A stretch of DNA of 64,000 nt from Gordionus sp. m RMFG-2023 (lineage: Eukaryota; Nematomorpha; Gordioida; Chordodea; Parachordodidae), in contig NC_088778.1 in the NCBI RefSeq assembly GCF_954871325.1, forward strand, positions 11,479,882 to 11,543,881. Direction: 5' to 3'. Below are positions 27,038-39,869 of the stretch, in pieces. Within the stretch, counting starts at the first letter, position 1. Each line of letters starts with the position of its first letter. The translations under genes were made by a program, and so were the position numbers. Below the pieces are notes generated by a model. It saw nothing but the letters and a program-made list of their open reading frames with translations. It was not told the origin of the DNA and did no database searches.

Positions 27038-28381
27038 TTTTATTTTTTGGCTTGGTAAAGTTTTACCAAAAAAAATAGTCACTTTTATTTTCAAACCAGG
27101 GTAATTTAAATCCTATCGATCTCTTTTATATAAATAATCTGTGATAATTTATTTTAAAAAAAATTAATAGTGAATTCGAATTTGGTCATGCATTTATTTT
27201 ATGACCCTATTCCCATTACTCCTAATTGTTATATCTTAAAATAATCATGTTCTTTGGTGAATGTTATATTCTTTTTATTATTAACCACCAAAATAAATTT
27301 TGTTACCATATAATTAATATCGCAAGTGGAGGGGCCCTGATGATTAGAGACTCTTACAAGGAGGGGGGGGAGGGGGTTTGATATAAACTTAATTAGAAAA
27401 TTTATATATTTGATTTTAATTATCTGCCCGCCCATATATTTCAAAAATTTGTTTAGTTCTCTCGCCTAATATTTAAAAATTATTTTATTGGTTGGTTTAA
27501 ACTCACTATTTGTTTTATTTTAATAAATTTCTTTGCCCAAAAATATTTTCAATTAAAAACCCACCCGTTGGTTTAAAAATATTTTAACTTTCCCTATGCA
27601 GACCTCTCAGTTTACAACTTGATAAATTTATATTTTTCGGCTAAACTTAAAATTTTAATATTTTTTTAGTTCAGTCATTTTAAATTTAAAAAATAAGGAA
27701 TCGCCTATTTGTGAAGATGATAAAATAAAATATTGACGAAATAAGACTTTAATATTTCTTTTTAGGTATAAAAATAAATATCACATTTAATTATTTTATA
27801 AAAAAATTAATATATTTATATTTAATAAGCAATAATATTGAATGTTTATAATATATTTCTTTGAAGCTTCATTTATTTATTCTTATCAGTTAAAAATTAC
27901 ATAAAAAGAAAAGATATATTATACAATTATTGTTAATGTTTCCAAAAAGGAACTATAAAAATTTATGTTAATTTTGCGTAATATTAAAAAAATTTATTGG
28001 CCTCGTAAGCTGCTCATTTTATTGCCTTGGGTTTTTAAAAAATTTAAAGTAATGGACCAAAAGTGGCTCTTTTTTAAGTGATATTATCCCTTTTTAATCA
28101 TATCAAGGCAATAACTAATTTTTCGCATTGAAGAGGCACATTTTAAAAAAAGAATTATGTTATTTTGATCATATTCTTTCTATTATCTTTTTCTCCTAAT
28201 AATACTAGTTATTTTTTAATAGAGTTTGGAAAAGAAAACGCAATACAACTGCAAAATTTTTGTGGAGGTATGAAATTGCTACCCCCATGCCCTTCCTTTG
28301 TTACGGCCCTAAACTATAGACTCAGTATTTATTTTTAATTTCATTAATTGAGGAATTGGTGGCTGGCTAAGGTGAAATAGA
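27038..28381. other. Intergenic AT-rich DNA
   Basis: This lies downstream of the homeobox gene and holds poly-G runs near 27361. No canonical AATAAA was noticed close to the stop codon and no gene was recognised. Confidence 0.4.
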
Positions 28382-28389
28382 ATAGGTGG

Positions 28390-28788
28390 TAGTGATCTGC
28401 ATCAGGCCTTATTTTTCAAGTCCAGCCCGGCTCGGATTTTTTTTAAAATTTGTTTTGCCCGGCTCGATCCCGAACAAATTTTTTTTTATTTGTCCTAAAA
28501 AGCCTGACCCGAAATATAAATAATTATTTATCCGCCTGGCCCGGCCAGGATTTATTTAAATATAAAAAAAAATTATTTTAATATATATTGAAAAAATATT
28601 AGCGCCTTGTTTATTACAAGAATTTTAAAATATATGAATTTATTTGATAAAACGTAATGATATCATATTTAAAATTTTAAACCCGACCCAGCCAGGCCCG
28701 AAATCTTTAAAAAATATTAGGTCAGACCCAGCCCGAATTTTTAAAAATAGACACGGCCCGACCCGAAGGTCTTGATTTCAGATCTCTA
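28390..28788. mobile_element. Short GGCCCG-rich non-autonomous hAT-like element, copy 1
   Basis: About 400 bp with ends TAGTGATCTGCA and CAGATCTCTA, which are inverted relative to each other. The ends are flanked by ATAGGTGG (28382-28389) and ATAGGTAG (28789-28796), 7 of 8 matching, as expected for an aged 8-bp hAT duplication. Near both ends are repeated CCCGGC/CCCGACC words, separated by an AT-rich core. There is no coding capacity. It shares its whole layout with the split copy at 35566-39376. Confidence 0.85.
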
Positions 28789-28796
28789 ATAGGTAG

Positions 28797-30050
28797 TTAC
28801 TTAATTTTATCCTGACATTGATCCTCTAGTTGATATAAGTGTATGAGAGAGAATACTTTCAATTAACACCAGCACATAATTAATAACTTTGGCGCAATAC
28901 GAAAAGTGTCACCAATTTCATATTTTTTGAGGATCAAATTTAATTATGAAGGCCATGTAATGTAGGTCATCAGAGGTAGATATTATGCAGATTTTATAAA
29001 ACAAAATTACGTTAAAATTTTTAAAAATCAAAACATATTTATCCACATATGCATATCACGATTTGCATGTTAAAATTTATGAATATTAATTTTTGCAATG
29101 TACGAAGATCGTTAGGTTGCAGTTGGCGTAAATGTTTGATGTATCATTATTGGCTAGGAAATTGTCAATGGCCCATATGTGCGTTACCAAAGGTGAGGGG
29201 GGGGGGGAATGGGAACCTCTCCCCCTTAGCAATTTCTTGCTCTCGTAAATATCATTTTAAGCTAATAAAAATTTCCCCTCCACCCCCTTCTCCCCAAAAA
29301 AATGTATACGATATATTAATACAAGGAAGAATTTGAAAGAAAAATTAGTAAAATTAATAATCTTTTAAAATAACGACTATAATCAAAATTTTTAGAAAAA
29401 GTTATATAATAGGGATAGGCAAATTTGAATATATTGCCGTTCATTTTATTTTTTTTTAAAAATGAAAACCCAAAATTATTTTTATAAATATCTAATATAG
29501 CCAAAATCCTATTATAGGTGGAAGATACAATAAAATATATAGGGAAAAAATTTACCTAATAGTACCCACCCCCCTTGGCAAAATCCTGGATATGCCTACG
29601 CGGTTCCATAATTATAACTTTTATGTGCCGGGCATTACAAATTACAATCATCTGTATGAATAGTTAGTCATTCAATGTGAATAGATTTTATTTGCTTAAA
29701 CAAATAAGAAATAACCCATGCTTTAAATTATTAACAACTTTTGCCTTTTTTTAATATACTTTTAAAATGGTAAGTAGAAATCATTAAAAATATATTTATA
29801 ACTATAAGTCGATACTATTATGTTGTCTATATCATTAAACCGAACTATCAGAAAATGTTGATTTTTTCTGTTCCGGTGGTCTTCGGGGTCTCTGTTCCTG
29901 CGTTATTAATTTTGCAATTTTATAATTTTACAAAAAATATTTGTTATATGTTTTTATTTTTTTTACAAAATCTTCCACTTTGCCTAAACTAAATTATGAT
30001 ATTTTTAATTTTCCTAAATAAATATATTATGTAAATCTTTACAATTAATT
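28797..30050. other. Intergenic DNA downstream of bestrophin
   Basis: AT-rich with a G-run near 29190. No gene or complete repeat was recognised. The 3' untranslated region of bestrophin (minus strand) should lie at its right end, but no canonical AATAAA was seen there. Confidence 0.4.
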
Positions 30051-32122
30051 TTAATTTACCTCATCCAAGTTCGATATATTGGGAAGCGAAAAACGAAAAA
30101 TATCATCGGTTCCTGTATAAGTTTCAGGAAGAAAGGTAATTGAAGTAGGTTGCGAAATTTGGAAAGGAGATGAATCTGTCTTAGGTGACCCAGGAATTTC
30201 TTTCTCCCCAATAACTTTCAATCTTTCTCCTTCTCGGATGGTTTCCATAAGTTTTTGAGTTGCTGCGTCGGGTCTATGAGTTTCCTGCTTACCGCTCACC
30301 AAAGACACAGTTTCTACTGAACTTATTTTATTGAGGGTTTGGTTAGAAGAGGGTTTGCTCTTAAACCCAGAAATACCGTAAGATTTGGGAAACAAAGCTG
30401 AGCCTATTTTTTTGACTAAGCTGTTTTTGCGAGTCGTCATTCCTCCCCTGTAGGAATCGATGGACATCAATGATCCTGTAACAGAATTTCTCTCCTTACC
30501 CCTAATAGGTAGAGGTTTGGTCATCAGCCTCTTTAAGAGGGGTTGTTTGGTCTCCTCGCCTAAGCTAGTACCAAGAATATAATTCTCGAGATCTACTATA
30601 TTTTCTTCCTGTATTTTTTCTAGTGGTAGAAAATGTGAATCTTCAGGAACAATTTTGACGTCCACAGCCGAACCTTTGGGTCCCTCTTTCTCTGATTGAG
30701 CAGATGCGGTAGTGTAAGGTAATTTGACCTCTTTTAGATCCCAGAAAGAATCTTTCAGTAATTCAGGATGCTCATTGTACATTTCATCTACTAAAACATA
30801 CCCAATCTATATTTTCATTAATGTAATAAGTTTTTGCAAGATTAGTTATAATACACTGTAGGTTTATAAATATCAAATAATTTATATATATTACAATAGC
30901 CGGATAAGCCTAACCATTACCATTATCATAAAACAATGTATAAATTAAATTCACTCTAGTTAGATTATATTGATGCATTGTGATTTTATTTTAATATCGA
31001 TGTTAAAAGTGGCAATATAAAATTGATTTCTAATTTTAATTTGATTAAAACACCTCATTTAATCTAAAGTAAAAGATACAGCACATTATTAGGTTAATTA
31101 TACCCTAAGATGCCTATCAATCAGATAATTAATTTCAAAATCATCATCATCTTCTCCAAACGGATTGAAAATTGTAGCAGCTATTTTGATCCAGCCCATG
31201 TAAAAAAGAAATTGAAATAAGAAAAATATAGTGGAGAGCCAGCTAAATTCAGAATCTATTGATCCCTTAGCTATTTTTTTCAAATCAATATCAACAAATT
31301 GCTTGCCCATAAGATTCGTCAAAAAATACGAATATACTGAGATTATTACGACTTGCGTGTAGATTAAAGGAATGCAAACCCAATCGTAGTCGAATGTTCT
31401 CCTACAGTTCTCGTTGAACGAACTGATCTCTTCAATTAGTTTACACAAAGCAAACTCGTCTTTAATTCTTCCTTCCTTTTTACATATCGAAATGAGAGTA
31501 TTGCACCAAGCCAAAGGGATCCACCATTTAGGGTAAATACACTTGACATTTTCATAGGCTTCTTTTTCGACTAAAGACAAAACCCCGCTATCCACCAAAT
31601 GATTGAGGGTAGGAAATCTTTTCTTAGCAGGTGTCGATATCTGCCTCATTAGTAAAATGTATGATATGTTCACGTAACGTATAATTGTTCTTCTAAGAAG
31701 CCTCCCCCTTTCATCTAGTCCTAGAATGAAAGATGAAATACTAAATCCTAATGTGTCGGGCCATGGTAGAGAATCGTAACGATCCCAAAATCTATTCACG
31801 ACGATAGTAATGTAAAAACCTAAAATAAAAGCTAATGGAATTCCGTCGGCAATTTTTTGACACGTAAAAACAGCTGTTTGAAACATTCGTCTTTTTTCTG
31901 GATCATTCTTAAATTTATACCTATACCCAATTATAAACATACTATACATATAAATAATATTATGATTTACCTATATGTCATGTTTATGGTTAAATACATG
32001 CAAATAAATATCACGAATTCTTTCCATAAAATTTTATAAACGGTTCCTTTCCAGCGAATTAATATTTTAAAAAATACCGAAAAAGATTCGGTGGCAACAT
32101 CTGCCGAATATGATACTGTCAT
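30051..32122 (-). CDS. BEST: Bestrophin, calcium-activated chloride channel
   Basis: Three minus-strand exons, 32122-31971, 31920-31104 and 30806-30051, join in frame to 574 residues, a usual bestrophin length. The first exon gives the conserved start MTVSYSADVA…RWKGTVYK…WKEF, which fixes the start codon. The second has GIPLAFILGFYITIVVNRFW, LPWPDT, GLDERGRLLRRTIIRY and, near its end, NPFGEDDDDFE, the acidic calcium-clasp region. The third starts IGYVLVDEMYNEHPELLKD and reads into VKLPYTTASAQ, then a long Ser/Thr/Lys-rich tail typical of the variable cytoplasmic C terminus. Several hydrophobic membrane segments lie in exons 1-2. Bestrophins form pentameric anion channels. The gene appears intact; which animal paralogue it matches cannot be decided. 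Confidence 0.96.
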
Positions 32123-32509
32123 TTATTAAGATAAACAATTACATATCAATATATATTTTTTATAGTTATAATGAGGGAAAAATAACATTTTTTATATAAA
32201 ATGATTGTTTATACCGTGTATATATAATATGTTATATAAAAATGATTCTTAAGAATTTTTGTAAAAAAAATTATGATATCATACTTAAATGAAGTTATAG
32301 TTTGAAATATTCATAATTAAAGAATGAATAAGATCAAATATAAATATGTTGAAATGAAATAATATGTGACTTCTGGCATGTCGGATCTGCAATTTATAAA
32401 CTATCTATATTAAGACCTTTTTTTAAACAATTTATTCCCCCCCCCCTTTTTTACCTAGAAACAAAAACAAATATTTTTCTAATAAAAATATCGATGAAGT
32501 TTTAACTGT
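32123..32509. other. Upstream region of bestrophin
   Basis: AT-rich DNA between the bestrophin start codon and the adjacent hAT copy, so the available promoter-proximal space is under 400 bp unless regulation reaches past the transposon. It has a C-run at 32438-32449. No TATA box or other site can be called with confidence. Confidence 0.3.
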
Positions 32510-32517
32510 GCTATAGG

Positions 32518-34521
32518 CAGGGTTGGGCAGTATCGCGGATATTTGTATCTAAGATACATATTATTTAAAAGTATTTGTATCTTAACCAACTTTGTATTCA
32601 AAAAGATACAGATACTTTAAAAAAAATTATATTGGTTAATTTAAATAGTATTAAAATTTAAAATGATATTGTTTTAAGATTTAAATGAAAAATTTAATCA
32701 AAATTTAGATATTTTAAGAAAATTTTTGATATATGACGTTGGTCGTCATATAGCAATTTGCTAACAATTAGAACTACCATATTTGAATCGTTTTATATCT
32801 GTCTATTTTAAAATTATGGAAGAAGAAAATAGAATAATATGTTTATCTTCGTCTTCAGATGATTCTTCAACCAAAAATTATAACAATAAATTTAAACTAA
32901 GCATACTTAATGGCAAATTTTTTGAAGTACTTTAAGATGATCATAATAAAGAAATTCATCGTGACTTTGGTATTGACGAAAAAGTTATAGCAACTGTTAC
33001 AGATAACGGCTCTAACTTTAAGAAATCTTTCAAGGAGTTTGGATATTCTATGGAAGCTGTAGAGAATGACTTTGACATCAATGATGATGAATGTATAGAA
33101 TTCGAAGTCACTGAAAGTATTATTTAATAAAAGATTTTATTCTAAAGTTATTTATTTGTTTATATTTAAGGGTCTAAAAAAGAATCAATATAATTGCCTC
33201 AGCACATTCTTGTCTATGCCATACGATAAGCCTTATTGCCAGAACAGATGCCGAGAAAACTAAGGATTTTTCTGCCATTTCTAGAATTCATCATCCCACA
33301 CTAGCCAAATCTACTAAGCTATGGAATGCAAATAATAGGCCTAACACTGCAGAACTTATCAAAGCAGTTTTAGGAAAACAATTAGTTACACCTTGTTACA
33401 CTAGATGGAATAGTTTGTATGATAGTCTTCATAGTTTATTAAAATTTAAAGGCGAACTTCCTAAATTAAAAAATTAGAATTTCCTAAATTAAGAGATATT
33501 GAAATTCAATATTTAGAAGAATATTGCAATATAATGGCCCCATTGGCTATAGCGATTGACAAAATACAGAGGGAAATCAACTGCTATTATGGAGAATCAG
33601 CTCCAATTTTAAATGTCGTTAAAAAAAATTACAAATTTAATTCAAACCAATCTACAATTTACAAACCATTAGCTATTGCCATAGAAAATTATTTAAATAA
33701 AAGATTTAAAAATATATATGATTTTGATAACAATTTTAAAGTGCATTTTTGGCAACTATTTCTCATCCCTATTTTAAAAATCGTTGGATTGATGATGAAA
33801 AAGAAAAAAAATACCTTCAGGATTTGTTATTACATGAAGTTTTAATTGTTTTTAAAAATAATATTGAAATTTCAACAAAATCTTCAATTGATGAAGATGA
33901 TGATTACTTTTGCCTTAAAAGTACCACATCAAATTCTAATAATTCAATAGATGATGTTGAAATAGAGGTCCTAAATTATATGAAAGATGACAGGCGGAGT
34001 ATAAATATGTTATAGTTATAAATATATAAAAGAAATATTTATTAAATATAACACAATGTTACCCTCCTCACCCCCCGTTGAAAGATATTTAGCTTTGCTA
34101 ATATGGTTAATAGACCAAATCGTCAAATATTGAACGATAAATCATTTGAAAAATTAATAATATTAAAAAATAATGCTGATATATGATGCTGATTTATTAT
34201 TATTTACTAATTATATAATTATTAAATGGAATATCGCTTTATCTTTTATAATAAATTTGTTATTTTCTACAATTTATTTTAAATATTTTTTTATAAATTT
34301 ATATTATAGATAAGAAAATAAAGCTTTAAACATTTTGATTTTGACTATTTAAAGTTTTTAAAAAAAGTATCTTGTATCTTAGATACTTTTTTTAAAAAAA
34401 AATACAAGTATCTTGTATCTTATTGAAATTTTTTAAGTATCTAGTATCTTGTATCTTAAATACAAAATTTCATAAAGTATCTGTATCCGAATACAATTTT
34501 CTGAAAATTTGCCCAACCCTG
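32518..34521 (+). mobile_element. Dead hAT DNA transposon, 2.0 kb
   Basis: Terminal inverted repeats CAGGGTTGGGCAG and TTGCCCAACCCTG are flanked by GCTATAGG (32510-32517) and GCTATAGA (34522-34529), 7 of 8 matching, the 8-bp duplication of hAT elements. The ends contain repeated GTATCT/ATACTT words. Between about 32816 and 34015 are broken pieces of a hAT transposase: TVTDNGSNFKKSF, an AHSCLCHTISLI-type segment, a TPCYTRWNSLYD block and a C-terminal-side helical segment. Several stops and frame changes separate them, and the usual C-terminal dimerisation block is not seen. This copy cannot make transposase. Confidence 0.9.
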
Positions 34522-34570
34522 GCTATAGACATATATTTTTGTTGGGTTTAAAATATGTAATATACTCATT

Positions 34571-34950
34571 AGAGATCTGCAAAGTTAGGCCCGGCCCGTA
34601 CCCGGCCCGAACGGGCTTCGGGCCGGGCTCGGGCCTAATTCTATTTAAAATAATCGGGTTCGGGCCGGGCCTAATATTTTTTAAAAAATTTCGGGCCGGG
34701 TCGGGTCTGACTTTGGAAATTTTATTAAATATATCTAAATTTATCAATTTTATATTGAATTTTTTATGTAAAATAAAAATTTTTGATTTAATTTATTGAA
34801 ACTATATGCTATATAACATATGTCTTTTATTTTAAATAATTATAAAAATTAATTTCTATATTTAAATAAATTCGGGCCTGGCACGGTAAATTTTTTAAAA
34901 TAAATTTCGGGCCGGGCCTGGCTTAAAAATTAGGCCCGATGCAGATCACT
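34571..34950. mobile_element. Short GGCCCG-rich hAT-like element, copy 2
   Basis: 380 bp with inverted ends AGAGATCTGCA and TGCAGATCACT. It is packed near both ends with GGGCC/CGGGC words around an AT-rich core. Flanks TACTCATT (34563-34570) and AACTCATT (34951-34958) match at 7 of 8, consistent with a hAT duplication. The end-to-target boundary differs by one base from copy 1, so exact termini are uncertain. The apparent open frames here come from the GC repeats. Confidence 0.8.
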
Positions 34951-35565
34951 AACTCATTTTAATACGTATCATAGCTTATATTTTACCACATTATTGTCTA
35001 TTAAATGGGGTGATATAAATTTTTCGTTCACTATTGAGTATATAAATGATAGATTTGATAATTACAGAGACATTTAGTTTCATCACAATAATAAAACATG
35101 TTAAAATATTAAGTAAACAAGTTTAACAATTAAAGGTCACTATATCCTATTTATTGACCAGTGTATATTAAATGTAGAATCGAATATTCAATCGTTTTGA
35201 ATAATTAGAATCAGATTGACTGGTAACGAATAAGAATAGTTAATTATTCGCTATATTCGAATATGAATAAAGAATTCGTTTATTCGACAATTTATTCTAA
35301 CAATTTTTTATTCGAATTAAATTTTTCGAATATTTTGAAAGAATATTTGGATTGTTCGGAATAATTAATATATGTTTTTAATAAAATTTCATAATTTGCC
35401 ATTTTTATTTATTACTTTACCTATCAATCTGATAGATGATGTGATTAACAAGGTATACATCAACTGTTTGTGAAAGGCGTTGTTCTTAGTTGAAACTAAT
35501 TTGCTGTCAAAGTGTCATAGAAAAAATAATAATAAAAATTCTTACCTTAAAAATAGGCTTGGCAT

Positions 35566-38500
35566 TAATGATCTGCATAGTGCCTAATTTTTGAAATCAT
35601 ACCTGGCTTAAATTTTTTAAAGAAAATTCGTCCTGCCCGGCTCGAACAGGAACAATTTTTTTTACTTGTTCCGAAAAGTCATCCGAAATAAAAATACAAA
35701 TTATTTGTCCACCTGACCCGGCCCAAATTTATTTAAATATAGAAAAATTTAATTTTTTTCTATACTTATATGCTTTTATTCATCATAAAACAACTTTTAA
35801 AAAAATGTAAAATTAAATACACAAATACTAACAATATTAAATTAAAAATATATTCTTTAAAAAATATATTATATCAAAAATTTTATATATAAAATATTAT
35901 AAAAGGAACTAAAAAAAATTTAAAAAAGGTAGATATCACCCTAGAAAAAAGAGAATGCTTAAAAAATTGGATCTGCAGATTTGGAGAGAAATCTGCTGAC
36001 GAAGGTAAAATCCTTCAGTGGTCCCCAGAGATCTATCTCATTTTTTTCCCTATGGTTTTAATGAAATTGAGGGTCTCACTTCCGAACATGCCTAAGGTAT
36101 TGGTTAACGATTGGTATGAACACAGGTTGGTGAGGCCAGCATATTTGGTTTTTAAGGATTTCTTTCGATGGCATAAAATGAAAAGTTAAACTTGCTGCAA
36201 AATCGACACAATTATTATAGTCCCAGGTCAGCGGGAGACCGTTAGTCCAGGGAATGAGGGATAAACCTTCGGGGCGAATGGCATTTTAATTTGAGATGGG
36301 CTTTCGATTCGATTGGCAAGCCACAATAGATGCAAATGGAGGGTACTACTGAATTACAGCCAAGGCGAAAGGCTATCGATATACGTAACTGTTTGCCAGT
36401 CATGAGGATAAGATTGGAACTAGGGATGGATTTTAACCATTCATCGCCTGAGTTTGCATTTAATATTATGTTATTGGGATTTACCTCAAAGCGCCTTTTC
36501 AAAATGAGGTATTCAACGGAAAAGACGATCAAATGAGCATCCCAGTCTTTTGAAGGCTGAAGGCAGGACGACAGAGGGTAGACAAGCTGTTGCTGTCTCA
36601 AATGTTAAGGGCATGGGATAAGTCAGGATTAGGAGTGGATTCATTATTGATAATAATTTGAGCAGTACGAGATGTGATAAAAACTGAAAGAGAAAGCTGT
36701 AGCGGGGGTCGGATGCCAATAGCACCTGACTTGCTGAGGAGGGTGTCCTGAAGCCAGGATGAATAGGAAAATTCTATATTCAATATATTTTAGAGGAGAC
36801 CCTTGATTTGGACTTCATGAGAAACTAACAATTCCCTGCATTTAAAGATCGGTAAGTATCTCAGGGCGTAGAGGATTTTGGATATATTAAAGTAGTTTTT
36901 GAAAAAAAAATTGATGAGCAGGGAGTTAATTAAATAATATTTTTAATTTAGACAAATTGTTAAGGGATTTGTTTTAAAAAGTTTCGATGACCTCTTCCCT
37001 CCTTATAGGTGATCAAAAATGTGTCATCTCATCCCTATTAATAACATGGTATGTGATGCCTTAAAAAATAGATGTAGGATTTAGGTAGCAAATCTCATAT
37101 TTGAAGAGATTGAATGATAGCCCTGTAATATATGAGAGATCCTCGATAATGGGTGGGATTGACAGTTGTGGAAAGGTTGCCCGCAACAATGCCTTCATCA
37201 AGATACTAGGATTTTAAGATAAGGATGGATTTGGATTGAGGATTATTTTGTGAATCCCAATGCAAAGGTTGGCAGGGCCTAAGGGGTCTCCCTGTTGAAT
37301 CCCTCTTAAGATTTGATTATGTTATTATTGTATTTTAGAAATGTAGGCTTGAATACCTGTGAAGAATATATGCTGAGTATTCAAGATATTTGTTGCAAAA
37401 CAAAGGAACGAAGTGTTGACGTTTTATTGTATTGAAGGCATTATTGAAATCAAGTTTTAAAACAACGTCATCAAGAATACTATTGGCGATAGTTATACGG
37501 GTCAGATGACCAGAAATTTCTGCGCCTCTAGGAACGCCACTTTAATTGGAGTAGCGACAGGAATGAGGAAAGAGATTCCTTGATTCGTGAAGTAATGATG
37601 TTGGTAACAGCTCTTCGGAAAAAAGTCCATACTGCGATTGGGTGAATATTTCCATCCTTTTTTAAGAGCTATTAGACGTGCACCAAAAAGAATAGGAATG
37701 ATGGGTGCTGAAAGAGGCCCATTGAGGATTATATATAATAACCTGGGAAAGTTCTGTAGAAGAGCTATACATGGAACGTTGGGTTTTAAAATATCTTGTA
37801 TGAAGATAGCATGAATGTCATCAAAACCTCCAGAAGAGTTTTTTTCAAAAGTTTTTTAATTGTCTCGTTAATGTTAATTTCGGGAGGAATATGATTGTTT
37901 TGGTTAAATAAACAACTGATTAATGTATGGGGTGTTTTTGTAACAAAGCTTTTAGGGTGGACTCATTGTTGGGAACTAAGAGTCTTCAGAAGTCATAACA
38001 TGAAGAGCTGAGTTTATGCTAAGGCCTTATATTTTATTTGAAACTATTTTAGCCCTACGGGCAATAGAGAATGAATTAGATTGTTAAGTGGGGTGTGTGG
38101 AGGCTGATACGATATCTTGTTTTCAGAGGGATATTGAAGTTTTAATCTGTTTGGATAATAAGATATTTTTATTGTTAGGTATTTTAAGAATTAAATTGGT
38201 AAAGCTTAGTAAATTTTTCCAATTTGAAAGGTTGTCAGGATTGTTTACAGATAATGGATTAATTTCTTGAAGGATTCTGCGAAAGAATTATGTGTTTCTG
38301 AGGTATACAGGATATAGTGGAATAGTTAGGTAGTGATAAAAATTCACTGACCCATGAACAGGTTAGCTGCTTGTTGAGTTGTAGGTGTGTCAGTAGCAAT
38401 AGTTGAGGAGGGAGTGCTTACTAGATTTACTAGACTGAATGGAGGAGGATCTATAGGTGTTATGCTTGGTAGCCCTGAATCTCGGCATCTAGAGGATGGA

Positions 38501-39376
38501 TGTCCGTGAATTTGAAGCTTCCTGACTTTGGTTACATTTATGGATTTATTACATATAAGACAAATTTCATACATTTGAATCACCAAATATTTTCTTAACA
38601 ATTTAGTTACAAATATAACTAGCCTTGCTGTGTATATATTTCGACATGATATTATTTATTAGATGATATATTTATGTCCTCTCTGGTGTTTTAGCAAATT
38701 TGTGTCTATTAAAACTGTTACATGTTAGTAACTATATATTCTTTTTAACGATATATTCGTATTGTATTAATATACTTTTTCATTTTAGAAAATGAAGGTT
38801 TAAGGCGATCGTTTGATATATTATATGTTGTAAATTGGATAACGTTATTTTATATGATATACATTTTTAGATAATTGATTTACCTTGTATATAAAAAAAA
38901 AATCTTACATTATAAAATTAATCAGTTAATTCTATTTATAAAAAGATTAAATAAAAGACGTTATTCTAAAATATTAATTCTCTCAAGACCGTTTATTGAC
39001 AATACCAATCCCCACTTGTCAACAAAAATGAAGGAAGGTGAAATGTTTAAGACATTGTGGGCATCTTTTTGAAAGCTTAAGATTATAATTAATAGTTTTT
39101 AAAAGTTGTATATCAATGGTTGGGGAATTACTATGATTCAAAATTTGATTTTTCATAATTCGTAACAAATCATTAAATAATTATACAAATAAAAAATACT
39201 AGCGCCTAGTTTCTTGCAAGAATTTAAAATATATCAATTTATTTGATAAAATGTAATGATTTCATATTTAAAAATTTTAATCCGACCCAGCCCGAACCGT
39301 AATTATTTTTTTAAAATAGACCTGACCCTGCCCCCGAAACCCGTTTGGACCGGATCGGGTAATTTGCAGATCTCTA
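35566..39376. mobile_element. Short GGCCCG-rich hAT-like element, copy 3, split by a LINE
   Basis: The left half (35566-about 35760) matches the left half of copy 1, and the right half (about 39190-39376) matches the right half, including the TAGCGCC and GATAAAATGTAATGAT words. The outer ends TAATGATCTGCA and GCAGATCTCTA are flanked by CTTGGCAT (35558-35565) and CTTGACAT (39377-39384), 7 of 8 matching. Together these show one ~390-bp element interrupted by about 3.4 kb of later DNA. Confidence 0.87.
35760..39190 (-). mobile_element. LINE (non-LTR retrotransposon) inserted in copy 3
   Basis: Minus-strand remains appear in order: a C2-type zinc-finger-like N terminus (38601-38340, CLICNKSI then HGHPSSRC), reverse transcriptase blocks LKLDFNNAFNTIKR (about 37475-37410) and ILRGIQQGDPLGPANLC (about 37312-37258), and a C-terminal block [10 protein letters not shown]…CIYCGLPIESKAH…RRFIPHSL (about 36420-36245). 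An AT-rich 3' tail follows to about 35760. The FxDD catalytic motif was not found, and stops and frame changes are frequent, so the copy is dead and probably internally deleted. The C-terminal block resembles a LINE family spread through many invertebrates; the clade name is not certain. Confidence 0.85.
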
Positions 39377-39869
39377 CTTGACATTATAATAAATTAATAT
39401 GCATTTTAATTATTTAATAACTTTGTCGTATGTTCTTTGCCATCGGATTATTATGATATTAGATAAAAAAATCTATCACAAAATATATTCGTATGAATTA
39501 TTTTATAATATATTTTTAGAAACAAATATTCAAATAACTCAAATCAAATAGTAAATTTTATTATTCGTATGAATACGAAGGCAAATTGTTCGATTCGTTT
39601 ATCCGAATTGAATACAAATAATGCAATTATTCTATCATTTTTTAAAATACCCTGGCCTACATTTTAAAATCGAATATTTTAAATCGCAATTATTAACTAT
39701 AAAAATTAAAAATCGATGTAATATATTTTTAAAAAATTTTTTAAAAGAAAAATCCGGGCTGCGTCAGGTTCTGAAAATATAAAAGCCGGGCTGGCGAGAC
39801 AAGAAAATTTTAAAAAAAAATTATGCATAAGTCAATACCAACTATCATTTATAACTTTTCAAATTCAGC

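Noticed and set aside
9149-32449. Runs of 8-12 G or C (near 9150, 16325, 27361, 29190, 32440)
   Set aside because: Isolated homopolymer runs without the repeated G-tract spacing needed for a quadruplex; probably slippage products.
34509-34799. Pro/Gly/Arg-rich open frames on both strands
   Set aside because: They are produced by the GGGCC/CCCGG words of the short element at 34571-34950 and show no protein-like organisation.
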